Position numbers and translations under genes: made by a program. Below are positions 11,226 through 24,370 of a DNA stretch of 64,000 bases, piece after piece (position 1 is the stretch's first letter; each line of letters opens with the position of its first letter). This DNA comes from Mucor racemosus (taxonomy: Eukaryota; Mucoromycota; Mucoromycetes; Mucorales; Mucoraceae), in NCBI GenBank assembly GCA_027405735.1, contig JAPEHQ010000003.1, positions 124,001-188,000 of the forward strand, in the 5' to 3' direction. A model generated the notes under the pieces. It saw only the letters and a list, made by a program, of their open reading frames with translations, had not been told where the DNA came from and did no database searches.

Positions 11226-12900
11226 CTATTTATGCCGTTTTAAAATCCAATCTCGAATCACAGGTTCCTTTTTTATAAGAATCTTGATACGAGATAGGGA
11301 AAACGACAGATCTTGTATTAAAAGAAAAAACAACAAAACGTGGAAGCCGATATGAGGACCTCCTACTAAAGTCTTTTTAGTATATACTTTTAGCACTAAA
11401 AAATAGATGTGAATTGGTCGCATTATGCTACCTATTCTTAAATTTATTTTATATATCACAAAAACCTCAAAACAGGTAAAATCTACCGCTTTTCCCTTAA
11501 AAATAGGTCCCACTTTTCACCCGTCTTCTACTTTTTTTTTTTTTACTAAATAACACCAAGAAAAAATTGTATCCCAATGTGCCTGAGATGATCAGCTTTA
11601 ATCTGAAAATAAGTATCAGGAAATATCCTATTTTTTTGCAGTTGATACTGTATAACTTTTTCAATGCCACTGTTTCAGATTTTTACAGGTATTTCACTGC
11701 TAAAAATTAGAACCTTTGCGGCTTCGTATCTCTACAAAAAATTAAGCTATACTAACACTTTTTAATAATATAACTTACCTGTTTTGAAGTACTCTATAAC
11801 ATATTCAAGTATGAAAAAATTCTGAGCCCTTTTATTTTTTTTTTTTTCATTTTTTTAACTTTTCTGTAGTAGGTTTTAAAATGTTCGTTAGATTGGGTAG
11901 CATTATTTTTACATTCATTTCATCAACCTCGTTGGACTCTCTCGGGTTCCATTTAGTTTTTTTCAAAATATTGATTTTTCGTGGAGATATCCTCAAAAAC
12001 GTGTCTAAAGAGGCATCTTTGTTTGTAGCTTCAATTTTTCTCCTGTATACCCTCGTCCCAAATTCTGAATTTGAAAAAAAAATTGGATAAACCCTTATTT
12101 TCTCTACAAGAAATGCCGTTAGAAGATTTAGCAATGGCTCAATCGATAGATAATTTTTTTGTGTATTATTTTCATTACTTGCATTTAAAGTATGTTTATA
12201 AAAAGTGATGTGTATCTTCAAAAAACCTCCACAATTTCGATTGCATTTTACGTAGAATTTAATTTAAAGCATTTATCTGAATTTTGTTGGAATAGATGCA
12301 GAGTTTGAAACTGTACAAAAAACATTTAGTACTCTAGCTCAACTTATTTTGCAACTCATGAGCTATTTAACCACTTTGTTTTTTGAATCATTTTTTGATC
12401 GATTTCACAAATCGATTTTGGAACCCAGTTAATACACTGTTTTTGAAGGAGCATAGCATGCATTTCCAAAAAAAACCCCCCTTTCTTCCTCTGTTTAAAA
12501 TTAAAACAGGTGGAAAAATGTCGCTACTCAATGAATGTTGAATCAAATGGGCTGAAATTTTCAAAATATATACTGTATTTGTAGCAGTATCTATAATTAA
12601 AATGCTACCATCTTATTCATTTGCTGGTTAAATTGTAGGGATCAACCACGCCCTTTTTCAAGTGAGTTTATGCTTAGCCGACCACTTAGAATTAGAAATA
12701 GCGCTAAATCAGCCAAAACCAGTATATATGGCAATTACAACTACCGAAATCAATAATAAACGCCTTTATTTATAATCAAATTTGTAGTGTAATGTGTTCT
12801 ACAACTATTTTTTCTGAAAAAAAAAAAACGTCGGATTCAGTTATTAATTTCAATAATTGAAAATTAATTTTATTGGGACAAATACGACAATACTACTAGA
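11226..12900 (+). repeat. Interspersed repeat R2, copy 1 (L and R blocks)
   Basis: The L block (about 11480-12440) matches 40290-41290 and 44150-44770. Shared landmarks include ACTAAATAACACCAAGAAAA, TTGATTTTTCGTGGAGATAT, AAACTGTACAAAA and ATTTTGGAACCCAG. The R block (about 12430-12900) matches 32260-32660 and, inverted, 39880-40290, with landmarks such as AATTAGAAA(T/C)AGCGCTAAATCA. On the minus strand the L block carries an open frame, 12221-11847, with the phrase RISPRKINIL, also present in the other copies. The element has no recognised transposase and no terminal repeats that I can define. Confidence 0.7.
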
Positions 12901-13519
12901 AAATTGTAAGCCTTTGTTTCCTTAAATGAGTTGTTTTATCCGGTGATCAATAGTAACACTGTATCAGGGCATTAAATCTAACAAATACGATTGAGATAGT
13001 TTACATAGTAATTTTTTAATGTTATGTACCCTATCAAAGAAACCAAAAACCAAGTTGTTTCAACGTCGTTCACCATCATAATTTTTGACATCCGTCGCAA
13101 ACATAATCGATGAAATCCACGTATATTATTTAGAATTTGGTTGTCGTCCAAATACATTTATCTTAAATTCTCAAAAAAAATTTCAACACATGTGTATATA
13201 ATTAAGGCTGTTTTCATACAACAAAAGAGTAATTTTGACTTTAAGTAGGGAGAAAGTGGACTCAATTGTTAAAAGTTTTTTCGAAATTATAAAGCATGAC
13301 AAATAAAATCACTAAAAACGTACTTAACTGTAGCATCCAGGGTACGCTTTTGTATATTTATTTCTGCATGTCAACAGTAAACGATATTAACTATTATGCG
13401 TAATTTCTACCTATCTGCATTACTAGATTGTGTGGACAATAAAGTAGACATTTTAGTAGCTACGACGCCAGTATTAGCTGGTAAACGAATTGTGAATAAT
13501 TTGCCTTTCATAGGAATAT
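12901..13519. other. Intergenic repeat debris
   Basis: AT-rich with no gene. The part at 13370-13480 resembles 1780-1885 (TATCTGCATT, TGTGGACA, CATTTTAGTAGCTAC). Confidence 0.4.
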
Positions 13520-13960
13520 TTTGTATGGACAGTTAACCAACCTCACATTAAAGAGGTTTATTACTATTTGCAACATGTACATGTTGATAACCAGGATGCG
13601 ATGGTGGATGTTGAGAACGAGGCAATTGTTACTAATGTTGCGCAGTAATAGGATATTGATGTTTTTGTTGTTAATGCTTCATTTTTTACAGGATCATAGT
13701 TTTTCATTCGATATAATATTGCCCATAAAATCAACGAATTGACCAACCAAAGTGGAATAAACACAACCGACCAAAGTCATTATATAGTTGCATCTACTCT
13801 TAAACAGATAAAGATCAACCAGATCAATACAGATACAATTACAATAGACACTAAACAAAAGGATACCAAGACAGTTGCTTCAACTTTTGGATCCAAGAAT
13901 ATGGTACTTCCCATTGTGTCTGCCATACTCAAACTAACTGCACTATATCAATCATAAATG
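13520..13960 (+). pseudogene. Coding-like remnant with in-frame stops
   Basis: One plus-strand frame reads GQLTNPHIKEVYYYLQHVHV, then DNQDAMVDVENEAIVTNVAQ, then hits TAA TAG at about 13647. Further on, the frame at 13739-13957 has a composition typical of real protein (TNQSGINTTDQSHYIVAST, then FGSKNMVLPIVSAILKL). No intron pair fits the gap, so this looks like a fragment of a gene or retrotransposon ORF. Family unknown; a chance open frame remains possible for the second part. Confidence 0.3.
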
Positions 13961-14139
13961 CTTCTCTTTTGAGGGTCTGAAAGAATCTCTGCTAGACTTT
14001 CTATGGTGGAATCTTGATTCCCAATATGCTTGGCTCTTTTAAAAAAATATATACACCTCGTTGACATGATTGACACTTTGTAATGAGGAGATTGCAAGTT
14101 TATACCAGATAGAATCAATATACATCCACTTGATCTTAA

Positions 14140-14642
14140 CCGTTTGAGTTCTTATCAGGACGATAACAAAAAGCTAATTTTCTGTATGTCTTTTTATGAT
14201 AAAAAAAAAAGGAATGCTTAAATCATTTTACTTTTCTACTTTTTTTTATCTTTTCTAGAATTACTGATTTAGTTAAATCCAATGTTGAATATAGACTGAT
14301 AGTATCTCCTTCTATTTGTTTGATTTACTCCCGAGAATGATATATTTATGAAGAGAAAAAGGACAACATAACTTTGTTGCGGCAGTTGTTTTTATATCGA
14401 AATGACTTGCTATGTCGTTGTCAATAAGAATTAGACAAGAATAAAAAAGTGGGGTTTTGTTCAAAGTAAAAGAAAGAGAACATGTATATATAGCAGATCA
14501 TCAGGTGATACAATTGTAATTACTAATGTAACATGGTATATGATAATTAGGGTCATCTCCGCTTTTTTGATTTTTCAAGTAACCTTTCATTGCACGTGAT
14601 GAAAATGTTCATTAAGCGATTTTCTTGGGTTATTCCCTCTTC

Positions 14643-14678
<36 letters not shown>

Positions 14679-15010
14679 ATTTTCTTTCCTCCTCTCTTCT
14701 TTACTTTCTTCCTCTTTTCTCCCTTCCCTCTCTTCTTTCCTTTAATTTTTTTTTTTAAATTTCTTCTGAACCTTTGTTTTTTTATAAAATCCTATCTATT
14801 TTATATATTATAAATAGAAAAAATATTCTTTGAAGAATTTTTATAATATAGGAACTTGATTATTTATAACGAGGAAACTTTTTTTTTTATACAAAAAAAA
14901 TCAAGGAACTCATATATTATATAAATATATATATATATTTATATTTTTTTTTTTTTTGATTAAAAAAACAAAAAGAAATTTTTACACGATTATAACATAA
15001 ATATAGAAAT
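14140..15010. other. 5' region of the phosphatase gene, pyrimidine-rich
   Basis: Between 14636 and 14760 the plus strand is almost all C and T, including a T28 run at 14651-14678. It is followed by AT-rich sequence with an (AT)n stretch near 14926-14945 and an A-rich leader before the ATG at 15011. CT-rich blocks upstream of the start are common in fungal promoters; that this one is the promoter is inferred. The frame at 14625-14813 is a translation of the pyrimidine run and not a gene. Confidence 0.5.
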
Positions 15011-16386
15011 ATGTCACAAACAGAAACAGCAACCACAACATCTGTTAGTTCGGAAGAAGCAAAAAATGTGAGCCCTTCAACCACCACAACCACAAACAAC
15101 ACAACAAATACACAAGTTGCTCCACAACAACAAGCATCTCAGCAACAACAACAACAACAACAAAAGAAAGGTACTATTTTATATAAAAAATTTAAAACAG
15201 AGATGTAGGACAAAATAAATAACTAAATTTATTACAAGAAAAAGGCAAAAAGCAAGTAGATCCCGAATATGTCAAGTCTCCTTTACCTGCTGAGGGTAAT
15301 AATACCAACAATAATAGACCTTCGTCTACTGCAACAAGTAGAAATGCCACAAACAGTGGTGGTACTGGTTCTGTTAAACCATTCCAAAAAGGTGGGTTTT
15401 TATCCTTATTATTGTGCTGTACTGTAGGTGCAGGTTCTTTTCTCGATAACAGCGATAAATCATCTCTTTCACATCAAAAGAAGAACGCTAATAGAAATAG
15501 TCGTGCTAGTTCTCAACAAACAAAAGAAAAAGCAACTTCTACTACTGAAAGTAACAATAAAGTTATTCCAGTTCCTCCAATCATTACCAATCCAACAGAA
15601 TTAGACAATTTATCTAATCCAACAAATCTTGATGTTGCTGCTGTAAAGACTTCTACACCTACACCTACTAATACTAATTATAATAATAATAATAATAATA
15701 ATAATACAAATACAACTGAACCTGATCATGATGAATCTTCTACTTCTCCCATTTCACTTCCTCCTCAAACCTCACCCGTGGTAAGTTACTATCTTTTATA
15801 TTTTTTATTTATTTTTTATTAATTACATATACACACCATCAGGGTCCTGTCGTTTGGTTATTGCCTCCATTAGCTAATGAAGATAAAGAAAGAAAGTGTC
15901 TTGTGCTTGATCTTGATGAAACTTTAGTTCATAGTTCATTCAAAGTAAGTGTGTTTATTATTATTATTATTATTTAGATGGTAAAACATAAAAGGGGTCA
16001 AATTTTCTAATCATCTCAAAATAGATCATTCCAAATCCTGATTTTATTGTACCTGTAGAAATTGATAACCAATATCATAACGTATATGTATTGAAACGAC
16101 CTGGAGTTGACGAATTTATGCGTAAAATGGGTGAAAAATATGAAATTGTAGTATTTACTGCTAGTTTGGCCAAGGTACATATTATTTTTACAGAAATATT
16201 TATTTATTCAGAAAACTAACAAGCAGAAAAAAATAGTACGCTGATCCTGTTTTGGATATGCTCGATATTCATAGAGTGGTAAAACATAGATTATTCAGAG
16301 AATCATGCTTCAACCATAAAGGGACTTATGTCAAGGTAAGGAGATAAACCACATATACACAAAGAGAAATACTATAGCAGAGAGAA

Positions 16387-16451
<65 letters not shown>

Positions 16452-16746
16452 AACAGAAATTGTTGTATTAATTTGGCTAATTATGAAATTCTCCTTAAAA
16501 ATTATATAGGATCTGTCACAACTTGGAAGAGATCTCGCATCGACATTAATTCTTGATAACTCCCCAGCTAGTTACATATTTCATACATCAAATGCAGTTC
16601 CTGTTTCGACATGGTTTAATGACCCTCATGATACCGAATTGACCGATCTCGTCGCCTTTTTGGAAGACTTGACAGTGGTAGATGATGTTCAATTGGTATT
16701 GGATAATTCAATAGATCCAAATCTTGTTGTATCTTCTACTGCTTAA
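15011..16746 (+). CDS. SCP/Psr1-type CTD-like protein phosphatase
   Basis: Six exons: 15011-15170, 15239-15780, 15843-15944, 16025-16174, 16237-16335, 16510-16746; 429 residues. The first acceptor is TACAAG, a less common AAG type; the other junctions are canonical. The N-terminal half is Thr/Asn/Gln-rich and contains [16 protein letters not shown], a hydrophobic segment with two Cys resembling the palmitoylated anchor of yeast Psr1/Psr2. The catalytic domain starts near residue 250 with DLDETLV (Asp 257 nucleophile, Asp 259 acid/base), followed by the HAD-type [12 protein letters not shown] segment. The family (FCP1-homology domain, HAD superfamily) removes phosphate from Ser/Thr; Psr proteins act at the plasma membrane in sodium-stress response, while animal SCPs act on the RNA polymerase II tail. 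Membrane attachment is inferred from the Cys pair. Confidence 0.9.
16376..16449 (+). repeat. (GA)n microsatellite inside intron 5
   Basis: An uninterrupted or nearly uninterrupted GA run occupies the middle of the 174-nt intron 16336-16509 of the phosphatase gene. That intron is the longest of the gene because of the run; its other introns are 60-80 nt. Confidence 0.95.
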
Positions 16747-17666
16747 ATTAATAATAATAATATTTTATATTTGTTTTACTGTTTCTTCTTCTTTTTCTTT
16801 TTCTTCTTCCTTTTCTCCTCTCACTCCACTTCACTTCACCTTGACTCAACATCTCTCTTTAATCTCTCATTTAATTGATAGCATACCCCTTTCTTCCTCT
16901 TTATCTCTCTTCCTCTCAATAACGCACACACACAATACAACACCCTATTTTTTACTATTACAAACTTTAAAAAATCCAACGCCTTTAAAAAAAACCCCTT
17001 AAAAAAATATACACATCTCTCAATCACCAAATTTATTTGTTATTACATGCTTAAAAAAATAAATGACTGTTTTTTATGCCATTGCAATGGAAAATGTCGC
17101 ACAAAGTTATGAAACATTTTTCGTTTCAGAGATTTTCGTGAATGCAAAAAATGAGCTTTTTTCGAAAACTCAATGGGAGATTATTGCGTAGCATGTCAAG
17201 TTTACCGTAATATTTTTTGTTTTAGGAAATACATAATGAATTTCCTTAAACATTGTATACACTATGGGCACTATAGGTTTAAGAATCAAGGCAAAGGCGC
17301 AATTTTAAATTTGCATAGCAACCACGATTTTGTGTGTTTATTTCCCATAGAAACCAAAAATCAGACCATAAAATGTATCATGTTGATAAGGATGTCCTTG
17401 TACTTCATGTTTTTATCACTAAAGGAGATTTATTTGGTCAAGAACGAGTACACAAGAGATTATAATATCCCGGAGACGTTCGGAAATGAAACTAATGGTT
17501 TTAAAGTTTAGACATGATTCTGTATTAAGTAATTTGTAAAAGAAACAATATAGCTTGAGAGAAAAAGAAAATCCATATTTTTACCCCACCTTTTCTTTTT
17601 TCTTCTTTTACTTTTTCTTCTTTTTACGCTTTTTTTCTTATTCCCAACTCTTTAAACTAAACAGAA
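16747..17666. other. Intergenic between phosphatase and cytochrome b2 genes
   Basis: The first 200 bases are CT-rich 3' flank. A 112-codon frame at 17173-17511 has no recognisable motifs and an ordinary AT-driven composition, so I do not call it a gene. A pyrimidine-rich block at 17580-17650 (TTTTCTTTTTTCTTC type) lies just before the ATG at 17667 and is the probable core promoter region of the cytochrome b2 gene. Confidence 0.5.
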
Positions 17667-19489
17667 ATGAGCGTTATCTCACCTCAAGAAGTAGCAAAGC
17701 ACAATACCAAAAGTAAGCTCATCTAATTGATAAATAAATTTGTAAATCACTGATTGATGTACGCATAACATAGACGACGTTTGGCTTATTATTCATGGCA
17801 AGGTTTATGATCTCACTAAATTTCTTCCTGAACATCCTGGTGGACAAAAGATCATTATGAAATATGCTGGTAAAGATGCTACTAGCGCATTCGAACCTAT
17901 TCATCCTCCCGATATCATTCAACGTTTCCTTGCTCCTGAGGTGTGTATGGGATCGATTGATGCTGAAGCCCTTTCAAAAGTTCCCAAGGTAGAGACTGAA
18001 GAGGAAAAGAAGATTAGATTAGCCCGAGAGAAAATGCCTAGAATAGATGAGATGTACAACTCCTTTGATTTTGAAAGTATGGTACAAAGTCTATTTTTTT
18101 TCACATCACCCTAACTTTATCTTGTTTTTTTTCTAGCCGTTGCCAAATCAGTCTTAAAACCTGATGCTTGGGCCTATTATTCTTCTGGTGCAGATGATGA
18201 AATTTCCATGAGAGAAAATCATAATGCCTTTCATCGTATTTGGCTTCGTCCCCGTGTCATGGTCAATGTCAAAAATGTTGACGCATCTACCACTATGCTT
18301 GGATCTCGTACATCTTTGCCATTGTATATCACTGCAACTGCACTTGGCAAATTAGGCCATGCTGAAGGAGAAGTTGTCTTGACTAAAGCTGCCAAAAATC
18401 GAAATATTATTCAAATGATTCCTACATTAGCTTCCTGTTCATTTGATGAAATTGTCGATGCAGCAGGCCCAGATCAAACTCAATGGCTTCAATTGTATGT
18501 CAATGGAAATCGTGAGGTATCTGAAAAATTCGTTCGCCATGCTGAATCAAGGGGAATGAAAGGACTCTTTATCACAGCAGATGCTCCTCAATTAGGTATA
18601 GTTTACTCTTACACAAAAATGTGGGGAAAAATTGTGAAATTTTCCGGTTACTGATTTATAAAATACTCCGCATTTTCCCCTTAGGTCGTCGTGAGAAAGA
18701 TATGAGACAGAAATATTCTCAAGAAGATCCAGATGAGATTGCTCGTAATTCTACCACTGTCAATCGAGATGAAGGTGCTGCTCGCGCTATTAGTAGTTTC
18801 ATTGATCCTTCTCTCTGTTGGGATGATGTTGCTTGGTTTAAATCCATTACAAAAATGCCAATTCTCATCAAGGGTATCCAAACTCCTGAAGATGCTGTTT
18901 TAGCTGCAAAGCATGGTTGTCAAGGTGTTGTCTTGTCTAATCATGGTGGTAGACAACTTGATTTTGCTCCTTCATCAATTGAAATCTTGGCAGAAACAAT
19001 GGAGGCTTTGAGAAGAGAAGGTTTAGATAAAAACTTTGAAGTCTATATTGATGGTGGTGTACGTCGTGGTAGTGATGTCTTCAAAGCAATTGCACTTGGT
19101 GCTAAAGGTGTTGGTATTGGACGTCCATTTTTGGTAAGTCTTTTAGTTAATCGTGTGTACACATGAAAGAATTTAGGCTTACAAATAATATGTATTAGTA
19201 CGCCATGTCTGCATATGGTGTTGAAGGTGTTGAGAAACTTTTGGAATTGTTTCAGGTAAGATGAAGAAAGATACTATTGATATAACTATTATTTTATTGA
19301 TCTGGTTTATAATAGAATGAATTTGAGATGGTAATGCGTTTGATGGGTGTCACTCGTATTGAAGATATTAAACCTGAAATGGTTGATATTCGTAATATTA
19401 AAGACCATTTTGTCGCTAATCCTACTGATCATTTGGCAAATGCTTCTTACGAAAGAATGCAGCCTAGAGGAATTTTATCTAAATTGTAA
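17667..19489 (+). CDS. CYB2: Flavocytochrome b2, L-lactate dehydrogenase (cytochrome)
   Basis: Six exons: 17667-17712, 17774-18076, 18137-18595, 18685-19133, 19199-19255, 19316-19489; 495 residues. An N-terminal cytochrome b5 domain carries EHPGG with heme ligand His 36 and a second ligand His 59. It is followed by a complete FMN-dependent alpha-hydroxyacid dehydrogenase domain: [29 protein letters not shown] (Lys 332), SNHGGRQLD (base His 356) and [12 protein letters not shown]. Lys and His are 24 residues apart, the spacing of Lys349/His373 in yeast cytochrome b2. The enzyme oxidises L-lactate to pyruvate and passes electrons to cytochrome c. Unlike yeast Cyb2 it starts directly at the heme domain, without a long intermembrane-space presequence, so location is uncertain. 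A related 2-hydroxyacid oxidase with a b5 domain cannot be excluded. Confidence 0.93.
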
Positions 19490-20367
19490 AAATGACATGC
19501 TATAATTAAATAAACACACAAACATATTTATTTTTCTATCCGTTTATTAAAAGAATTCGAGCCACCACAGTAGCATAGCCATAGCAACTCTTATTTAAGT
19601 AAATTTGGGATTGAGCATTCCAGAAAATAATACTTTATATATTACTACAATCACGCAAAGTATGTATTTAGATTTTTTTTAGCTTCCCTAAATATAAGAA
19701 ATCATAACTTTCCAAATAGGTATCACAAAAACTATTTGCTACTACAAAAACATTATGTAAATAGCTTTCTACCCCGTTTTTATAGAAGTGAAAAATGTAA
19801 ATACTTACTTCAAACATCATAAATAATGACTAAAGTTTATTTTGTCTTAAAAACTATAAGGAAATGTATGAAAAAAATCCTTTAAAATAAGGGCATGTGA
19901 GGGTCCAAAATTCAGAATCGCCAGATCAGACGGGCTCTGAAAGTGATTTTTCATGCTTCTTGACCAAGATACTTCTTCATCTCCCGGGCCGGACGCTTAC
20001 CCCAATACCGGTCGTGAAGCATGTATTCCTTCGTATTACATGTATTGGTTGCCAGGGATCTTGCCATTATTCAATTCTAAAAAAGCCACGGAATCCCACA
20101 TTCTCTCTTTCCAATTTAGAGCTTTTTGCCTCTTGTAACCCTACTCTTACACACTCTATTACAAGTACCACAACATCTAATTAACGAAATTGAAATAGCC
20201 TCTTTTATTAAATCCATAAAAGACAAAAGGACATTACATTTCGAATACAGGGGCAAAAAATAAAGAAAGAAAAAAAGAGACATCTGTACATGTACTTGTG
20301 ATTAAAAAGCATTAAATATACATTAACGAAATTCCAAAAGAAAAAAAACCAACTTCATACAATATAA
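19490..20367. other. Intergenic with a GC-richer segment at 19890-20165
   Basis: Most of this is AT-rich 3' and 5' flank. The segment 19890-20165 is much richer in G+C (CTCCCGGGCCGGACGCTTAC at about 19980) and breaks abruptly from its surroundings. Read on the minus strand it has coding-like phrases with stops and shifts (KEYMLHDRYWGKRPAREMK; KYLGQEA). I take it as a fragment of a mobile element or lost gene. The upstream leader of the forkhead gene at 20260-20367 is A-rich. Confidence 0.35.
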
Positions 20368-22195
<1,828 letters not shown>

Positions 22196-22699
22196 ACCTT
22201 ATTTTTTTTTTCTCTCTCTCTCTATTTTTTTTGTGAATGTATATGATATCTAGCTAGTAAATAAACGTATTTTGTATTATAATTATAATTATATTATGTT
22301 TTCACAAAAAACAATAGCAATTACACATGAGCATCAGTTGCAATACATTATGATGCCGCTCCATTATGATCAACATTGCAATATTAGTTCTACTTTAGTT
22401 ATTTTTATTTAGCATATATATGTACGTATATATTAAATTATAATAATTCCTTTAGATTTTGCGTATATAATTGAAATACACTTCCTAAGTTTGCGTTATT
22501 TGAAGGGAAATATCTCGATCAAGGCTTCCTTGGAGAAACATGGTTTTCTTCTATATACTCATAAGCAGCAATGACAAAATAACAAACAGACATTTCAAAA
22601 AAAAAAGCAATACACGCAATAAACATCACGTGATTATTGGTACTTAAAATGCGCTATTGTAGTATCTCTATATATTGCTGATTAACAAAATATATCCAG
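22196..22699. other. 3' flank of the forkhead gene and 5' flank of tRNA-Asp
   Basis: A T/CT run follows the stop codon and the rest is AT-rich. No ORF or structured element is seen before the tRNA gene. Confidence 0.5.
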
Positions 22700-22770
22700 T
22701 CTTCGGTAGTATAGTGGTGAGTATCCCCGCCTGTCACGCGGGAGACCGGGGTTCAATTCCCCGCCGGAGA
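22700..22770 (+). tRNA. tRNA-Asp (GUC)
   Basis: A full cloverleaf of 71 nt without intron. The acceptor arms TCTTCGG and CCGGAGA pair with one T-G wobble. The anticodon stem CCCGC/GCGGG closes the loop CTGTCAC with anticodon GTC. The T arm is CGGGG-TTCAATT-CCCCG. The A box (TAGTATAGTGG) and B box (GGTTCAATTCC) internal promoters are present, and a T9 run follows one base after the gene. Confidence 0.98.
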
Positions 22771-22771
22771 G

Positions 22772-22780
22772 TTTTTTTTT
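22772..22780 (+). terminator. RNA polymerase III terminator of tRNA-Asp
   Basis: Run of nine T immediately 3' of the tRNA gene, which is the standard Pol III stop signal. Confidence 0.9.
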
Positions 22781-23440
22781 GCAAAATTTCAAATAATAGT
22801 GCATGTAGCACTTGATTTTTCATTTTGTATTTTATCGTCTACTGTTGTCGTATGCTGACATATACGTTTTACAGTAGATTGTAGTGTTGCAAATCGAACA
22901 GCAACTCTTCTTTTTTTTTTCTTAAATAATGTTACAAATCGAACATTTATTATTTGAATAAACTCTTTTTTTTTGTTACCCTTGAACTCATCTTTCCAAA
23001 TCTGTCACAATCTGTCAAAAGTAAAATCAAACACAAATTCAAAGCACGAAGGCTTTGTAACAACACCCATATATTCATACAGATTCCTTTTTAATCAAAC
23101 TTCTGGAGACTCGACTCTCTTTAATCCATAAATTTATTATATAATCCCTGCATTCAAGATACGACAACCATTTGATCTTGCCATGACTCACAATTACTCT
23201 TATTTTGCCCCAATTATTGGAAGGAGATCAGTTAAAGATTGATCTCGAACATATTATCTACCTAGACATAGAAATTATTAGAAACAATTAGAAATTATAC
23301 AATTATTATAAAAAGGAAGCTATAGACTTCAACCAAATAAAGATCATCTTATATCTTACATACTTTATATCATATCTAAATTGCTCGCTATTCTATTAGT
23401 TAGGAGCTCAATTGTCTTTTATCCTTTTATATTACATTAC
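22781..23440. other. Gene-free stretch after the tRNA
   Basis: AT-rich sequence with no ORF. A phrase with a short T-run (TTGTAGTGTTGCAAATCGAAC near 22872; TGTTACAAATCGAAC near 22929) is loosely duplicated. It leads into the LTR-like region. Confidence 0.4.
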
Positions 23441-24370
23441 ATTATATACTAGATCCCTTGAACTGTCGTTAGAAGTTCATTGTACCTTTTCCACATTTAC
23501 ATCTTTCGTTTTATATACATTTATATAAAACATTTACTTACTAGTTGGACAACTATAAACCTGGTGCTCATTGAATAGACATTACTGCTCTGGAAATATC
23601 TATTTTATTTACTTTCAATCCTACTTTCTCTTATTACTTTATCACTTTCACTAGTTACCGCTCGTAACAATAAATTACTATCAATCAAAAATAAACAAAC
23701 AATCTTGATCCCCAAAAATTACATTATACTTCCAGATTCTAGTTCAGAAGTAACACAAATCATACACGAAATTCACCAAACCTTATATACTATTGATTTA
23801 ATCTCCCATTGTATTATTTTACAACTCATACAAAAGAACAACAGATTCAATTACCATAAATACAACATAACCGAATATTGACAGGATCAATATCTGAAAT
23901 CTTTACCTAATCTTTCCAAATCTTTACTCAGTGATTATAAATCAACACATATTCATGGAAATACACGGATGTAACCACATCTCATATCATTACAATCTGC
24001 AAACTCAACTTTTTCTTTAGATGTCATTAAAGACATTTTATTGTCAAATTCAAATAACATTATCAACATCAAGGATGTTCTAACAGACAAACATTAGTAT
24101 AAATAACAACATTTAAAAAGAACAATTAATAAACATATCTTATTTCTTACCTATATTTTGATTATATACTATTCTTCATATCATTTTTGATATTCTTTAC
24201 TTTACATTTACTATTTTATAAGTTTCCTTGAACTATTTTATATATATTTCATTGTACATTTCTTATTTTTCTTTATTCATTTCGTTTTATATATTTATAT
24301 AAAACATTTATTATAGTTGGACAACTTAAAACCTGGTGCTCATTTAATAGATATAACTGCATTGGCTATA
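23441..24370 (+). mobile_element. Possible degenerate LTR retrotransposon with duplicated end segments
   Basis: Two direct copies of an about 120-bp segment lie at 23455-23590 and 24230-24360. Both run CCTTGAACT.., TTCATTGTAC.., TTTCGTTTTATATA.TTTATA and TAAAACATTTA, then AGTTGGACAACT..AAACCTGGTGCTCATT. The last part, after the apparent repeat end, could be a primer-binding region. Between them one frame reads like decayed retroelement protein (IKNKQTILIPKNYIILPDSS, then SSEVTQIIHEIHQ) with stops. No reverse transcriptase or integrase motif remains. The internal part is too short for a full element, so this is at most a relic. Confidence 0.35.

Noticed and set aside
14625..14813. Phe-rich ORF
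   Set aside because: A translation of the pyrimidine-rich promoter region, not protein-like.
17173..17511. 112-codon ORF upstream of cytochrome b2, possible presequence exon
   Set aside because: It does not read like a targeting sequence, and no donor/acceptor joins it in frame to the heme domain convincingly.
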